Shown here piece after piece: positions 51,721-64,000 of a stretch of DNA of 64,000 nucleotides. The notes beneath the pieces were generated by a model. That model was not told the DNA's origin and made no database searches. It saw nothing but the letters and a program-made list of their open reading frames with translations. A program made the position numbers and the translations under genes. Numbering within the stretch: the first letter of the stretch is position 1; every line of letters starts with the position of its first letter. The DNA is from Amaranthus tricolor (lineage: Eukaryota; Streptophyta; Magnoliopsida; Caryophyllales; Amaranthaceae). The stretch is from the NCBI RefSeq assembly GCF_026212465.1, contig NC_080048.1:25069733-25133732 (forward strand), given 5' to 3'.

Positions 51721-51973
51721 AAATTGAAGTTGATCAATTGTTCTTAGGATTTGTATAGTTTTTGTATAGAACAATAGAAGTGTTACTTTTATGATGTTCT
51801 TAATAGGACAAATTGATAAATGTTCTTAGTTGATCAAATGTTTTTATGATGTTGTTAGGATTTTCTAAGTATAACTTTTGCTATGACAATGTAATAAATA
51901 TCATTTTCTATCTTATTAACTAAGTTGTTTGTCGTTTGTTAAATTGCTAATTAACTATTTGCTTATTTCACAG

Positions 51974-52893
<920 letters not shown>

Positions 52894-52993
52894 NNNNNNN
52901 NNNNNNNNNNNNNNNNNNNNNNNNNNNNNNNNNNNNNNNNNNNNNNNNNNNNNNNNNNNNNNNNNNNNNNNNNNNNNNNNNNNNNNNNNNNNN
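52894..52993. other. Assembly gap, 100 N
   Basis: Exactly 100 N follow the (TA)n tract. Such round values usually stand for unknown length, so features on either side should not be assumed adjacent. Confidence 0.99.
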
Positions 52994-53588
52994 CGGAGTT
53001 AAGGAACATTGTTCCCTACTCCCTGTTTTTGAAGCGAATTGTCATTCAGATATTGACTAGCTTCACCCGAGAGCGACATAGCCTTAGAGCTATGGGGTAC
53101 CTCTCAAACTAGACTCCCTGTGCGCACATAGATCTAGGAAACTGTTGTTGCTTTTAAACCTATGATTTGAATTACTGTGTTTTGTTGTTTTGGATTGTTA
53201 CTTCTCATTCACTTTAATCTGACCTTCTGTTGTTTCCAACTTTTAGCTTGTCTACAGATTAGACCCAGTCGGGAACAATGGATTAGCGGAGGTGATTAGA
53301 GGTTCCAAGGATGTATATTGAGCTGAGCACTTAGGAATTTATAGTTTTGTATTAGGATTTTGGATAAATGTAGATTTGATTTGGCTGTGTTGGTTATATC
53401 GAACTTGTAGAGAATTGTATGATTATCCTTTGCTTTAGTTAGATGGTTTTTTTGAGATGTAGCTGAGTTAGTTACGTTAAAGAGCTGGTGATCCCTTTAC
53501 TCAAGTTTTGGAAGTGTGATTTCAGTTTCTTGGGTAATGAACCCCATGATGACTCTGTTTACTCAGTCAACGGTAAGTCGGGTTGTTA
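52994..53588 (+). mobile_element. Probable Gypsy LTR, right end
   Basis: Noncoding DNA ending GTCAACGGTAAGTCGGGTTG and TTACA, the kind of end (CGGGTTGTTACA) common to LTRs of plant Gypsy elements. A phrase at about 53,020-53,070 (CAGATATTGACTAGCTTCAC) recurs at 59,797-59,816. The left part lies beyond the gap. Confidence 0.5.
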
Positions 53589-53599
53589 CAAAACGTTCC

Positions 53600-54297
53600 G
53601 GTTACGGGTATGAAAATCCTTTCTCCCAATAAATATTGATGTTATTTTCTTCTGAGTTGGAGATGGTAAATGCCCTGGATGAATCCTATTTTCTATGGAA
53701 TCTCTACGTAGATGGTCAGACGGTGAGTATTTCAGTAAGCGATGTGTTTGGATTGAATGTTTTGGCATATCGCCGAAATGTTGGAGCTTGGAGAACGTTA
53801 AAAAAATCGGTGAACAATGGGGTCCTGTTGTTTGCTTGGATCATGAAACAGAAAGTATGAGAAGTCTTACACATGCCCATATGCTTGTGTAGACAAAGGC
53901 TCAAAACACAATTGACGCTAGGGTTAGAATACTCTCTAACCATTGTGGTGTTGATACGTGGGTGAGGGAGACTCACCAATGTTCTTGCCACAATCCTAAC
54001 CCTTGTATGAATGGTGAACAGGTTGTCAAGGTGGGTGTAGTTTTTCTAGACTCGCTCTCGAAATCAGTTGAATGGGTAAGTGAATCACTACAGAAGGTGG
54101 ATGAAATGAGAGATAATCATGAGGAAAATTTGAAAGCTTGTGGTGTAATTGTTGTTGATCCTTTTGTCGATGCTATAATGGGTAATAATCATACTAATTC
54201 AAATGCTCCCACGTGCTGGGAATGGGTTCCCATAGCCACTTTTGAAATCGCAAATAACTCTAATAATATTATTCCGGATGGGTCAAATGGCTCATAA
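53600..54297 (+). pseudogene. LINE ORF1 (DUF4283-type) relic
   Basis: Two frames together give MLFSSELEMVNALDESYFLW, then RRWSDGEYFSKRCVWIECFG and ISPKCWSLENVKKIGEQWG, typical of DUF4283 ORF1 proteins of plant L1 elements. The frame shifts near 53,715, and TAG follows MLV at 53,890. A weak zinc-knuckle-like CSCHNPNPC follows at about 53,980-54,010. By family knowledge ORF1 binds the element's RNA. Confidence 0.75.
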
Positions 54298-54589
54298 AAG
54301 GATGCATGTTTGGAATTACAGGGAGTGGCGGATACAATAGCGTGTGAGTGCCAAAAGAATCCAATTGCTCACATCCTGGCTCTCGTTGGATTACTCCTTC
54401 ACCTTTGAAAAGCATTGGTGAAGCACGTGAGACATGGAACAATGGAAAGTTGTTGGGGTGTCATTCGGAGATGAGGAAGCAATCATCACTGAGCTGAGGA
54501 AATCTAAGAGGCTACCCCTCATGTAGGAGAGTGAAAAGATTATGGGGTTGTAAGTTTCTCTCTTGGTGTTATTATGTTAATTTTATCGA

Positions 54590-57500
54590 TGAATTTTTTA
54601 TTTTGGAATATTAGAGGTTTATGGAAGGGGGAAAATGCATCAATATTAGGAATTTAATTAATAAAGGAAGATCTCTTTTATAGGTCTTGTGGAAATGAAA
54701 CATAGAAACTCTATTAAAAAAAAAGAGTGAAAAGATTATGGGGTTGTGATGAATATGATTGGTGTGAGTCCTTAGCCTCGGAGACACATAGCGGAGGTAT
54801 TTTTGTAGTCTGGGATCCATCAAAATTCAATGTATCTCAAAAGCACATTAGGGATAGATGGACTATGTTGGAAGGATGTATAAATAGTGTTAGTTTCATG
54901 TGCAGTGTGGGAGTTATTTATAGCCCAAGTGATATATTGGGGAGAAGCCTTATGTATGAATTTTTGAAATCCCTTATTCAATCGATAAATAAATCATTAC
55001 TGTTGCTTAGTGATTTCAGTGAAATTTTGCATCCGAGTGAAAGAATTGGTCAGTTCAGATACGATCTGGGCGTGAAAGAGTTCTTGGAGTGGATTCATGA
55101 TTTATATTTGATCGACATTCCTCTACATGGAATCAAATTTAATAGGGAGAAATGAGTCTCAAAGAAGATTAGATAGTGGATTATGTAATAATGACTCGCT
55201 TCTTAAATTTCCTTATATGAGACTGGAGGGTTTACAAAATGTTTCTCGGACCATAACCCCTTTGTATTATTATTGGATAAACCCTTGAATTATGGCCCAA
55301 AGCTCTTTAGATGCTTTGATGCTTGGTTTCTGAACCTGGAATTCGAAAAATTCCTTTGCAAGGAATGGAAAGATCTTCCTGACCTTTATTCAAGCACTAA
55401 GTTGAAAGCATTAAAAGGTCTCGTGAAGAGTTGGAGCAAGGAAAACTTTGGACTCATGGATTATAAAATTAGTAACCTTGAGAATGTAATTCATGATTTA
55501 CAGAAAATTGGGGAGGAAAGAAGTCTAGATGTTTTGGAGATGGCTAGATTGTGTGCTGCACAAAATCATTTGCAATCTTGGCTTTTGAGAAGGGAAAGAA
55601 TTTGGAGACAGAAAGCTCACACTTATGGGTTTAGTATGAAAGATCATAATACTAAATTCTTCCATACTTCTACTGTGTTTAAAACAAAGAAGAATGAAAT
55701 TGTTCAGCTTAAAATCGATGGGAGAACAGTCCATGGTGTTTCAAACCTCAAAAATGAGATATGGTGCTATTTTGTTGAAAGATTTACACAAGATCATATT
55801 CTTGCTTTGGATTTTGATATGGGAAATCATCCTAAAATTACTGATGATCAGGTTAGATTTTTGGAATCTAGACCATCCTTGAATGAAGTAAAGAATGCAG
55901 TCTAGGCTTGTGGTACTGATAAAGCTCCGGGTTTTGATGGTTCAACTTCAAATTTATTAGAGAAATGTGGGAAGTGATTAAGGATGAGATGTATAAATTT
56001 TTCTTGGAATTTCTCGATTTCAGTAGTTCGGCCAGGGCAATTAACGTCACCTGGGTGGCTCTAATTCCCAAAAGTGTAGATTCTTGCTCTATTGAGGATT
56101 ACAGACCAATTAGTATGGTGGGTGGCTTATATAAAAAAATTTCAAAGCTCCTATCCCTAAGGCTCTAGCAGGTGATTGCCCCTCTCATTGATGAATCATA
56201 GAGCGCCTTTTTGATGGATAGGCAAACCTTGGATGGTGTTCTTGTTGCAAATGAAGCTATAAAATTGTTAAAGAAAAAAGGAATTCCTGGTGTACTTCTA
56301 AAGCCTGATTTTCAGAAGGCTTATGTTCAGTAAACTGGTCTTTCTTGAAATTTGTTATGGTAAAGATGGGCTTTGGTTGGAAATGGATCAGTACGATTAT
56401 GAGATGTGTCTATTCGGTTTCCATGTCTATATTGCTCAATGGTTCTCCGCTAAAACCATTCAAGTGGGAAAAGGGATTAAGACAAGGTGATCCACTATCA
56501 CCTTACTTGTTTATCTTAATTAGTGAAGCCCTTGTTTGCCTTTTGAAAAAGGTTGAAGATTTGAACCTGATTGAAGTTGTCCAAATTGGTAAAGATGAGG
56601 TTCAGTTCGCGGATGACACCTTGATTTTTGTTCCAAAACGCACAACTATTGTCACGAACAATTTTCGAATTCTGGATGTTTTTGCTTTAATGTCTGGTTT
56701 GAGGTTAAATTATAGTAAATCAAAGATCATTTCTTGGAGTTTCGATGACCAGGTGTGGGCTAGCAGACTTGCTTGGGAAAATGGGTGACGTCATGCAAAT
56801 TGTCCAGTAACCTATCTTGGGTTACCTCTTGGTGAAAATATGAATAAATGCTCTACTTGGAAGCCTGTGCTAACAAAGATCCAGAATAAGCTATCTTTCG
56901 GGAAAATAAAGATCCTCTTAAGAGCGGGTAGATTAACTTTGATAAAGAGTGTACTCAATAGCCTACCTATCAACTATATGAGCATGTTCAAGATGCCAAA
57001 AGCCATTGCACAAAAAACCGTGAAAATGCAAAGAAGATTTTTCTGGGGTGACGCTGTGGGTGAAAGAACAACAATACCGGCTATCAAATGGTCCAAAATT
57101 GAGCTCCCAAAAAACCTGGGTGGTTTGGGTGTGGCAAATTTTATGCACAAGAACCTGTTGCTGTTATTCAAATGGTGGTGGAGATTCCCAGAGGTTGATT
57201 GCACTTTATGAAAACGGATCAAAGGTCTAAAGGCATCTTCGAAAACTTTTGGAGCAGTCAAAGTGGGCCTTTGGGCTCAATTGTTGAGTAATGACACTGA
57301 TACTTTCAAATTCAGAATAATTATCGAAGATGGTATGTTATTCAGTGTGGGAAATGAGAAGTCTATTTTTTTTGGCATAATAGATGGTGTGACTCAGATC
57401 CGTTAAAATTTGCATTCCCCGGACTTTTTGCTATTTCATTACAATGTGATGCTTTTATTAATCAGATGGGCTTTTGGCAAGATGGAGTTTGGGTATGGAA

Positions 57501-58203
57501 CATAAGATGGAGAAGACGAATTTATGATTGGGAAAAGGAGTATCTTGAAAGATTACATTTACTTATTGAACAGATAATACCACAGAGGGATAATAAAAAT
57601 GGTGTAAAGAGATGATCGAATTCTTGTATCTTCCCCAATAAGGAAATTGTTGATAAGTTTCATTAGTCATCTGTACCTATCCTCCCCAAACCAATCATCA
57701 ATTCCTTAAAGAAAATCAGGGTTCCCCCAAGAGCTCAACTAATTCTCTAGCTTGCTAATTTGGAGAAATTAAAAATGGGTGATTCCTTGGTGGAAAAAGA
57801 TCTAATTGATGCCCGTCAAGCTATGTATCCCTTATGTAGATTAGAGATGGAAACAAATTCCCATATCTTAATTACATGTCAATTCTCTTGGAGTATTTGG
57901 ATGAAAATCTTAGAGTGGTGTGGGATTTCGGGTGTCCTCTAAAATCATTGTGTTTCTTTTACCCTTGAATGGAGGGATCTGATGCTGAATAGAAAGCGAA
58001 GCAAACTATGGAACATAATCCTGGCCTGTGTCATCTGGTCACTCTGGTATGAGAGAAATAAAGTTAAGTTCGAGAATAGAGTTCCTGACCCCATAATTTG
58101 TTCGAGACTCTTAAGATTCGTGTGGGTACTTGGGAAAAGGAAATGCTTGGATTTGAAGTCTTCCCATCCCATGCTTTTTCACATAATATTGATGCTATAC
58201 TGA
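54590..58203 (+). pseudogene. LINE ORF2 relic (endonuclease, reverse transcriptase, zf-RVT)
   Basis: The endonuclease begins MNFLFWNIRGLWKG (54,594) and continues to about 55,155 with GGIFVVWDPSKF. The linker includes SDHNPFVL and FRCFDAWFL. The reverse transcriptase starts near 55,910 (DKAPGFDG), then WVALIPK, IEDYRPISMVGGLYK, GLRQGDPLSPYLFILISEAL and the catalytic FADD in VQFADDTLIFV (about 56,606-56,640). YLGLPLG and a zf-RVT-like region (57,770-57,910; 57,980-58,190) end it. Frames change several times and stops occur at, for example, 55,153, 55,903 and 56,167. Non-functional. Confidence 0.88.
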
Positions 58204-58566
58204 GGTAATCAGGATCTTATTATTGTTTATAGCGATTGGACATGCTATGGAGGGATGTGGCGAATTACTGTGTATGTTTTATCGTTTTTTGGTTTTTTAT
58301 ATGTTCTATCTCATGCTTGGTGTTGGGATCAAAAAGTTTGACCGGTGCGTAAGGTAGTACATTTTAAGACCTTCTGTGTAAGGTGATAGATCGTATTGCG
58401 TTTTGGTGTTTTGCAAAGTCCGCTCCTATACTCTGTTTTGAATAGCCTTTCTCTTGGTCCTCTCTTCAAATGGCTTTTTCCCCTTGCGAGGTTTTTTATA
58501 TCGATGGGTTTGAGGCTCCCATGTTACAATGTTGTTTTTATCCTTATCTATTATATTCCTAATTTT

Positions 58567-59750
<1,184 letters not shown>

Positions 59751-60300
59751 TTAGTAGTGGGACATCGTGTCCTAGTCCCTGTTTTTGAGGCGAGTTGTTA
59801 TTCAGATATTGACTAGCTTCACCCTAGAGTCTCTCAAAGTAGGCATAAGGGTTACCTTTAGAAAAGGGGGATATATAACCTAGAAAAAAAAGGAAATGAA
59901 AGCCCTAGAAGAACCCTCGAAAGTTGGCTTGTGAAGAAAACAAAACGTGCAGTCTGGGAACCATTCGCTCGAATGCCATGTAGATTCACCCGAATACGCA
60001 TGTATTTAGCTGAATGGAGCACCATTTGGGGTTTCTAGTGTGTTAAACATCAAACTTGGTCTTCAGCTTTTCATTTGGCCAAAACAGTAGCATTTCCAAT
60101 CTTTGATGAGCAACACTACTTCCATTCGATCGAATAGAGTCTACATTCGCCCGAGCCAGCTCTCATTCGTCCGAATGGACTGGGATTTGGCTGTCTCAAC
60201 ATTTGATCCTTGCTTTGTCAATCCTGTATTGTATCTAGTGGCTTCCAAACTTTGCGAAGCTTATGGAAATGATTTGGAATGCGTATTAAAGCTCTGATAC
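59751..60300 (-). mobile_element. LTR-retrotransposon-like noncoding DNA with TTCG-NN-CGAA palindromes
   Basis: TTCGCTCGAA (59,969), TTCACCCGAA (59,985), TTCGATCGAA (60,124), TTCGCCCGAG (60,143) and TTCGTCCGAA (60,166) lie in a 200-base stretch. On the minus strand the palindrome zone is followed by sequence like window positions 60-150. About 59,780-59,820 repeats a phrase from 53,020-53,070. I read it as LTR or untranslated DNA of a Gypsy element, inverted relative to the window start. The 64-codon frame at 60,103-60,297 is not convincing. Confidence 0.4.
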
Positions 60301-62562
60301 GCATGTCTAATCATCGATGATAGTGTGTAAGCCTCAAACTCACGCCAATTGACGTCAAAAATCTCATAAGACTCTTGAAATGACCTTAAAACACCTCGGT
60401 GACAAGAACAAGGTATGATCATGCGTAATGTGTTTTAAATCAATGTAAAACCATGAGATTCGACATTATAATGGAGTTGTAAACGTGCTCTAAAACGAGA
60501 ACATCAACTTCCCCAAAGCCAAGCCTTTGCTAGTCCCTACCAACTGAACTAGCAGAGTAACATGAAAGCACATGGCAAAACAAGAAAAAAGCAGCTAGAA
60601 GAAAACAAGGTGAGCGAAATACAAAACAATGCAGGCTGTGTAGTAGCAAACTCTTCCCTAGCCATGGGCGTGGAAGTAAAATGGGCTCAAAGAGCGAAAT
60701 ACCAAGAAGAACAACACTTTTCAAAGACTTGGTATCACAAGGCAAGCTACAACACAGGTCATGCCACCCACTACCTAAAGAGGTCACAAGTTTACGCTCC
60801 CTAGATTATTTCTCAAGAGATGTGAGAAATATCTAATGACTCATGTGTTAGATTTTGGTACGTGTTATGCTTATAATCATCCGACTTAAGATGGTCGGAA
60901 ATCAAACACCCAATAGGGAGAAGTCTTGGGAATTGAATCAAATCTATCTACTCTCTAGCGCAGAACACACTAATCAAATCAAGTCGAACAGGTTGGTGAA
61001 GGGTTGTAATGTAGGCTTGGGTTAAGGTGGGATACATTTGGGTATGTAGCGCTAAAGTGGAAGATAGAAAGTGATCAATAAAACCAACAAACATCACATC
61101 TAACAATAATACTAACCCAAAAACCTCAAATGAAGCACAAATGAACTCTATTATAAAACATTAGCAAAAATTATTTCATGATCACAATTTCTCTATATTG
61201 TGTTTTTCATGCTCATCTCCCTTTGACTGATTTCATCACTCAATGATTATATACAAGAGTTTCTTTGTACAATAAGAGGAAGATATCCTCACTCAATGAA
61301 CATGTACATATATAATAATCCTTTTGTAAAGCACAAGAGGAAAAAGGAGAAATAATCTAAGCAATATATGAATATGTAGAATCATGTTAACAACCACTAT
61401 GCTAATCAAAAGCATACACCATAACGCAACCCAAACATACACCACCATCATCACTTAGCTATCATCTAAGTCAAGAGAGGGAACATTTCGCTCATGTGGA
61501 GTTAAGTATTGTGGCTACAAAAGAAAAGGCAAAGGCAAAAACTTGGCTTTACCTAAAGTCAATCAATGTTCATGGTAGGCAATTTAGTTATGTAGCTTAT
61601 AACTAACAAACATGTTATCATCCTTGGCCCTTATAAAAGTAGACTATACTGCAGGAGAACATACACAATACTTGGACTCCCTAACTAGTACTCAATGGCA
61701 AAGGACTCACAATGGAGTTCAAGAAGGCTCATTCCTAACTGACTAGTCGAAATATGCCTCAATAGATAGTCATCCAAGCCACCAACCAAGCAAGCCCAGG
61801 TCCACCAAGTCACGTGGAAAATAGTCTACCACTCGGTCCCAAAATAGGCACAGGGTTAGGAAAACATGAGTATGCATAAGACCACAAGAATGTACACACC
61901 AGAAGCTTGCATGCCAGTTTCATAGCTCAAAACATTTCATTGAAGACAAAAGCTAAATATGCAAAAACTATAACAAAAACCAAAACACTAGCAACAATAA
62001 TGTTGATCTTTTAAAGCTTTGAGAGCGCAGTAACCTTCCCCCAAGCCATCTAAAGGAGATGTTCATAAAAAGAAGAGAAAGCACATGAAAGATACAGAAT
62101 GATGGGCATCTCTCTTGTTCTTTGTTTACTTTCTTTGATTCAAACAATTCTTTTTCTTTTTACTATTTTGATTTATTTGGTTTTACTACTTAGTAGTGAG
62201 TAGTGAGTATTTTTTATAAGAGCTTTAGAGTGTTGCCAGATTAATGCTAAATAATTGTCCAAAAGCAGCCAAACCAAACAGAGAATAGGGAAGAGAAGAG
62301 AAAAAAACCTCATTTCATTTTGACCAAACTATACTTTTTTTATGCCATGGATCCCAATGACATTATGGCTCATTTGCCCTTGGTAGTGGACCAAATTTTA
62401 ATTATTCAAAATCTTTTAAATTGATAATATAATAAGTGAACTCACTAATATGATGATTGAGCATGTCACCTACATCATGTGCTCTTGCAAGTGGTTGCAT
62501 TTGAAATTTCTACTATCTTTATTCTTTATCCAACCTTATGTATGTATATACTTGGTCTTAAT
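60301..62562. other. Noncoding DNA, probably old retrotransposon remains
   Basis: No convincing gene. The phrase CTTCCCCAAAGCCAAGCC near 60,509 and the lack of any coding frame over 2 kb fit noncoding parts of a large LTR element, but no boundary or protein proves it. The minus-strand frame at 60,530-60,787 has no recognisable domain. Confidence 0.3.
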
Positions 62563-62658
62563 TAGGGCTGAACAAATCTTGGTCTAAATCGTAAACCAAA
62601 CCGAAATTTTAGTATTTGGTCTGGTTTACGGTTTAAATGGTCTGGTCTGGTTTTTTCC
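62563..62658 (+). mobile_element. Truncated left end of the hAT family seen at 44,207
   Basis: TAGGGCTGAACAAATCTTGG and then GGTCTAAATCGTAAACCAAA, AGTATTTGGTCTGGTTTACG and GGTCTGGTCTGG follow the left end of the 44,207 element closely for about 95 bases. No matching right end or target duplication is seen before the window end. Confidence 0.8.
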
Positions 62659-62999
62659 AAATTTTGTATTAATGCAATCAACACCATAAACCTTAATTAA
62701 TCCATACAAACTTTATTGAAAGTTCACATATAAAAGTACATCACAATTGATAATACTACAGGAAGAAGCCTTTAAGAAGACATGAAAATTTTCCTGTGAG
62801 AACTTCATAAGACCTTTTCCATGCATATATAAGCTACTTCTAAACAAGTAATTAATTCCATACATTCACTTAATTAAGAGCACTTTTATTAGACAAACAA
62901 TACACAACAGTACACCATGCATATAGATGATAAATCTCCCTCTTTCTTCTCTTAGTTTTATTTAATTATAATTAATTATAAGGAGATTATCTCAATTAA
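62659..62999. other. Short noncoding stretch
   Basis: AT-rich, with TTAATTAATTAATTA near 62,996. It would be the 3' flank of the minus-strand ORF at 63,431-63,000. Nothing else recognised. Confidence 0.4.
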
Positions 63000-63252
63000 T
63001 TAATTAATTACTGGTAGATGCCAATAAGAAGCCAAAAAACAGGATAACAAAGACCAACAACCATCTTGATAGAATATAGTGCATGGTCCTCCTGCTACTA
63101 CACATTGTAGATTATTATTATCTGTTGTTGTTTCTTTTGATGATATTTCTGTTGATTTTCCAAACATGATTTCCTTCTTCTTCTTCTTCTTCTTCTTCTT
63201 CTTCTTCTTCTTCTTCTTCTCCTTCTTCTTCTTCTTCTTATTATTATTATTC

Positions 63253-63341
<89 letters not shown>

Positions 63342-63431
63342 GTTTTCATAAATTAAATCTATAGCCTTTTCAACTACTACTAATTCTTGTTTTGCAGCAA
63401 CAACTGATTTATTTATCAGTTGTGCTTCCAT
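63000..63431 (-). CDS. Small hypothetical protein with Asn and Lys repeats
   Basis: Minus-strand ORF of 143 codons from ATG (63,431) to a stop at 63,000. The N-terminal 29 residues (MEAQLINKSVVAAKQELVVV and on) look like an amphipathic helix. Next comes a run of about 30 Asn encoded by (ATT/AAT)n, then about 23 Lys encoded by (GAA/AAG)n. The C-terminal part contains QCVVAGGPCTIFYQDGCWSLL and a short hydrophobic tail. A TATATAAA-like word lies on the minus strand at about 63,470-63,477, only 40 bases upstream. I recognise no family. The ORF may be fortuitous, because two thirds of its middle is a microsatellite that stays open in any length that is a multiple of three. Confidence 0.3.
63174..63341. 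repeat. (TTC)n-(TTA)n trinucleotide microsatellite
   Basis: (TTC)n from 63,174 to about 63,237, then (TTA)n to 63,341 with one TTC inside. It lies in frame within the minus-strand ORF above. Confidence 0.98.
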
Positions 63432-63532
63432 TTGTTGATTTTGTGACTTATTATGTACTTATGCTATGATTTATATAGTTACGGCGCATCTTCAACAATC
63501 GCCTAAGGACTTTATTTTTTTCTTGGTTTGCT

Positions 63533-64000
63533 ATGAAGCGAAGAAAAATTAGAATAATAATGATGCTGATTTTGATTAGGATAATCCTCATTTTTAGAAG
63601 AAGACTAAGAATTAGGATGTCTAAGCAACCTAGTATGCATAATCCTATCCATAGATTAGCACATTTAGATGGAATGATAGTGGAGAGTGATATTGCTTGC
63701 ATTGAGCAACTTAGGATGGATCGTCGCATGTTTAATATCTTCATTTCATTGGTTCGTGAAGTTGGAGAGTTAAGGGATACTAAGGACATGATAGTGGAAG
63801 AAATTTTTGCTATATTTTTGCATCTACTTGCATTTGAGGAAAAGAATAGGGAAATAAAATATGATTTTCAACGGTCAGGAGAAAATATAAGCAAACATTT
63901 TAATAATGTGCTAAAAGCTGTGTTAAAACTTTTGAGTTTGCTCCTTAAGAAACCTGAACCGATTCCCGAGAATAGCACAGATGAAAGATGTAAATGGTTC
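63533..64000 (+). CDS. PIF/Harbinger-like transposase, N-terminal part, cut by window end
   Basis: An ATG at 63,533 opens 156 codons with no stop up to the last base. The first ~30 residues are Arg/Ile-rich (MKRRKIRIIMMLILIRIILI). Then follow HRLAHLDGMIVESDIACIEQ, LRMDRRMFNIF, VGELRDTKDMIVEEIFAIFL, FQRSGENISKHFNNVLKAVL and LLLKKPEPIPENSTDERCKW. This order matches the N-terminal region of plant HARBI1-type nuclease genes, ahead of the DDE domain that would lie beyond the window. The frame is clean, so it may be an active transposase, a domesticated gene, or a young copy. No terminal inverted repeat was found to its left. Confidence 0.75.
   Translation, partial: MKRRKIRIIMMLILIRIILIFRRRLRIRMSKQPSMHNPIHRLAHLDGMIVESDIACIEQLRMDRRMFNIFISLVREVGELRDTKDMIVEEIFAIFLHLLAFEEKNREIKYDFQRSGENISKHFNNVLKAVLKLLSLLLKKPEPIPENSTDERCKWF

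Noticed and set aside
60530..60804. Overlapping 80-85-codon ORFs on both strands
   Set aside because: No domain, no intron structure and no promoter signal. The area looks like noncoding retrotransposon remains.

Overview
The window looks like repeat-rich nuclear DNA of a dicot plant. It is AT-rich, the genes have GT-AG introns and plant-type products, and most of the space is transposon-derived. I cannot name the species from sequence alone. The window contains one assembly gap of 100 N.

Three host genes can be assembled exon by exon and look intact. They are an RD21-type papain-like cysteine protease with a C-terminal granulin domain (+, 1332-5469, 5 exons, 467 aa), a secreted root-cap/LEA-related cysteine-rich protein (-, 12281-10652, 2 exons, 420 aa), and a cyclase-like/kynurenine-formamidase-family protein (-, 44132-33237, 6 exons, 274 aa). 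The cyclase gene spans almost 11 kb because its introns carry nested transposons. A small asparagine-repeat ORF (63431-63000, -) and the 5' part of a PIF/Harbinger-like transposase that runs off the window (63533-64000, +) are weaker or partial genes.

Layout: 1-1000 is LTR-retrotransposon-like noncoding DNA. 1.3-5.5 kb is the protease. 6.0-6.5 kb is a broken Copia RNase H fragment that abuts a roughly 3.2-kb satellite-like array of ~169-bp monomers (6.54-9.74 kb). 10.6-12.3 kb is the root-cap-like gene. 12,927-20,064 is a full-length CACTA (En/Spm) element with 3-bp TSD TGC and a frameshifted TNP2 transposase. 20.9-21.3 kb is a 97-bp tandem repeat. 23.2-31.7 kb is a plastid-type pyruvate kinase pseudogene split by a second CACTA element (23,304-31,220, TSD TAT), which itself carries a Tourist-like MITE (TSD TAA). 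31.9-32.3 kb is a receptor-like-kinase fragment fused directly to a piece of plastid psaA.

33.2-44.1 kb is the cyclase gene; its introns hold a Copia relic, a terminal-inverted-repeat element with a hairpin array inside, and a Stowaway-like MITE. 44,207-45,848 is a non-autonomous hAT element (8-bp TSD GTTACCAA) that carries spliced U2AF65 exons and sits just upstream of the cyclase TATA-like box. 46-52 kb is a decayed Ulp1-like protease gene of transposon type, bounded by (TA)n tracts. After the gap come a probable Gypsy LTR end, a decayed L1-type LINE (53.6-58.5 kb), another (TA)n tract and LTR-retrotransposon-like DNA related to, and inverted relative to, the start of the window.

The host genes show no sign of working together. 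The main theme is transposons trapping, breaking and fusing host gene pieces: U2AF65, pyruvate kinase, a receptor kinase and plastid psaA.
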